The translations under genes were made by a program, and so were the position numbers. A stretch of 6,015 nt of DNA from the NCBI GenBank assembly GCA_947631075.1, contig CANRJU010000177.1:1-6015 (forward strand), written 5' to 3'. The stretch comes from an uncultured Lachnospiraceae bacterium. GTDB taxonomy: Bacteria > Bacillota > Clostridia > Lachnospirales > Lachnospiraceae. This document shows, one piece after another, positions 5,127 through 6,015 of this stretch. Under the pieces are notes generated by a model. It worked only from the letters and a program-made list of their open reading frames with translations, was not told where the DNA came from and did no database searches. Position 1 is the first letter of the stretch, and the number at the start of each line of letters is the position of its first letter.

Positions 5127-6015
5127 TTAAAGTATCTCATCCAGCGCCGCCATGAGCGCCGCCATCTGCTCGTCCGTCCCCACGGTGATCCGCAGGTACT
5201 CCCGGATTCTCTCTCCGTTAAAATGGCGCACAAAAATTTTCTTTTCCCGCAGTTTCTCAAAAATCTCCTGACCGCCCATGGAAGAATGTCTCGCGAACAG
5301 GAAATTGGTCTGGGAATCCAGCACGGAAAAATTCCTCTTTTCCAATTCCTCTTTCGCCCTCTCGCGAGTCTGAATCACCTTTTTCAGCTTATCCTGAAAA
5401 TAGTCCTCGTCCGCCAAAGCCGCCGCGCCCATGCGAATCGCCGGGGCGTTCATCGTGTAAGAATTTATGGATTCCTTCACATCCGTCATCGCCTGAATCA
5501 GCCGCTTGCCGCCCATGGCGAAGCCAATCCGCACTCCCGCCATGGAGCGGGATTTGGAATAAGTGCGCACAATCAGAAGATTTTCATATTTGTCGAGCAG
5601 GGGCAGGACCGTCTCGCCGCCAAAGTCGACATACGCCTCGTCCACGATTACGATCACGTCCGGATTTGCCTGTATGATGCTCTCGATCTCACCAAGCCCC
5701 AGTCCCAGAGACGTGGGCGCGTTGGGATTGGCGATGACGACGCCGCCGTTCTCCCGCCTGTAATCCTCCGGGCGGATTCGAAAATCCGCGTCTAACGCCG
5801 GGCACTCATAGGGAATCCGGTAGACCTCCGCCCACACCGGATAAAAGGAGTAGGTGATATCCGGGAACAGCACCGGCTTATCCGAGTTGAAAAAAGTGAG
5901 AAAGGCTAAGGACAAGACGTCGTCCGACCCCACTCCCACAAACACCTGGCCCCGCTCCAGCCCGTAATAGTCCTCCAGGGCCTCCACCAGCTCCGTGGCC
6001 GCCGGGTCCGGGTAC
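5127..6015 (-). CDS. hisC: Histidinol-phosphate aminotransferase, N-terminus beyond right edge
   Basis: About 295 residues are visible from YPDPAATEL to the stop; the family usually has about 350 to 360, so about 55 to 60 N-terminal residues are missing and the start is outside the window. HisC is a fold-type I PLP enzyme that transfers an amino group from glutamate to imidazole-acetol phosphate in histidine biosynthesis. Visible marks in order: the YPDP segment, VGVGSDDVL (phosphate-binding turn), NPNAPTSLGL, IVIVDEAYVDFGG (Asp contacting the PLP ring nitrogen), RTYSKSRSMAGVRIGFAMG with the PLP-binding Lys in YSK, and C-terminal YLRITVGT with the carboxylate-binding Arg. The canonical NPNxPTG Gly is Ser here, a minor change. 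A GTG at 5987 is not the start, because the frame and homology continue through it. It converges on the tRNA operon. Some HisC-like enzymes act on other amino acids, so the substrate is inferred. Confidence 0.9.
   Translation of the reverse strand, partial: YPDPAATELVEALEDYYGLERGQVFVGVGSDDVLSLAFLTFFNSDKPVLFPDITYSFYPVWAEVYRIPYECPALDADFRIRPEDYRRENGGVVIANPNAPTSLGLGLGEIESIIQANPDVIVIVDEAYVDFGGETVLPLLDKYENLLIVRTYSKSRSMAGVRIGFAMGGKRLIQAMTDVKESINSYTMNAPAIRMGAAALADEDYFQDKLKKVIQTRERAKEELEKRNFSVLDSQTNFLFARHSSMGGQEIFEKLREKKIFVRHFNGERIREYLRITVGTDEQMAALMAALDEIL

Overview
The window looks like a low-to-mid GC Firmicutes chromosome, most probably a Clostridia member near Lachnospiraceae. This is inferred from GGAGG-type ribosome binding sites, near-consensus housekeeping promoters, a tRNA cluster whose genes lack encoded CCA, and the family flavour of the proteins. 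The organism is not proven. No mobile element, CRISPR array or rRNA gene was seen, and no gene-free stretch exceeds about 300 bases.

Left part (1-2638, all minus strand). Reading leftwards, there is a small Asn/Ser/Lys-rich protein of unknown function, a single-domain rhodanese, and then a compact three-gene run: a THUMP-domain RNA methyltransferase, the nucleotide-pool sanitising enzyme RdgB, and a YfcE-like metallophosphoesterase cut by the left edge. The three genes overlap by 8 and 3 bases and share a good promoter that sits on the end of the rhodanese gene. Between the small protein and the rhodanese lies a strong hairpin that competes with a second one.

Middle (2748-4276, minus strand). 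A class II fructose-bisphosphate aldolase gene is broken: about 62 bases that would encode the conserved Glu-rich catalytic and metal-binding loop are missing, which also shifts the frame. Upstream of it is a PilZ-domain protein, expected to bind cyclic di-GMP.

Right part (4400-6015). A textbook promoter (TTGACA, 17 bases, TATAAT) drives a plus-strand cluster of five tRNAs, Pro(TGG), Gly(TCC), Arg(TCT), His(GTG) and Gln(TTG), closed by a strong intrinsic terminator. Convergent to it is a histidinol-phosphate aminotransferase (hisC) whose N-terminus lies beyond the right edge.

Most of the content is ordinary housekeeping. The points most worth a second look are the broken aldolase, the low-complexity small protein with a forespore-like promoter, and the overlapping hairpins downstream of it. 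I do not see a convincing new multi-gene system.
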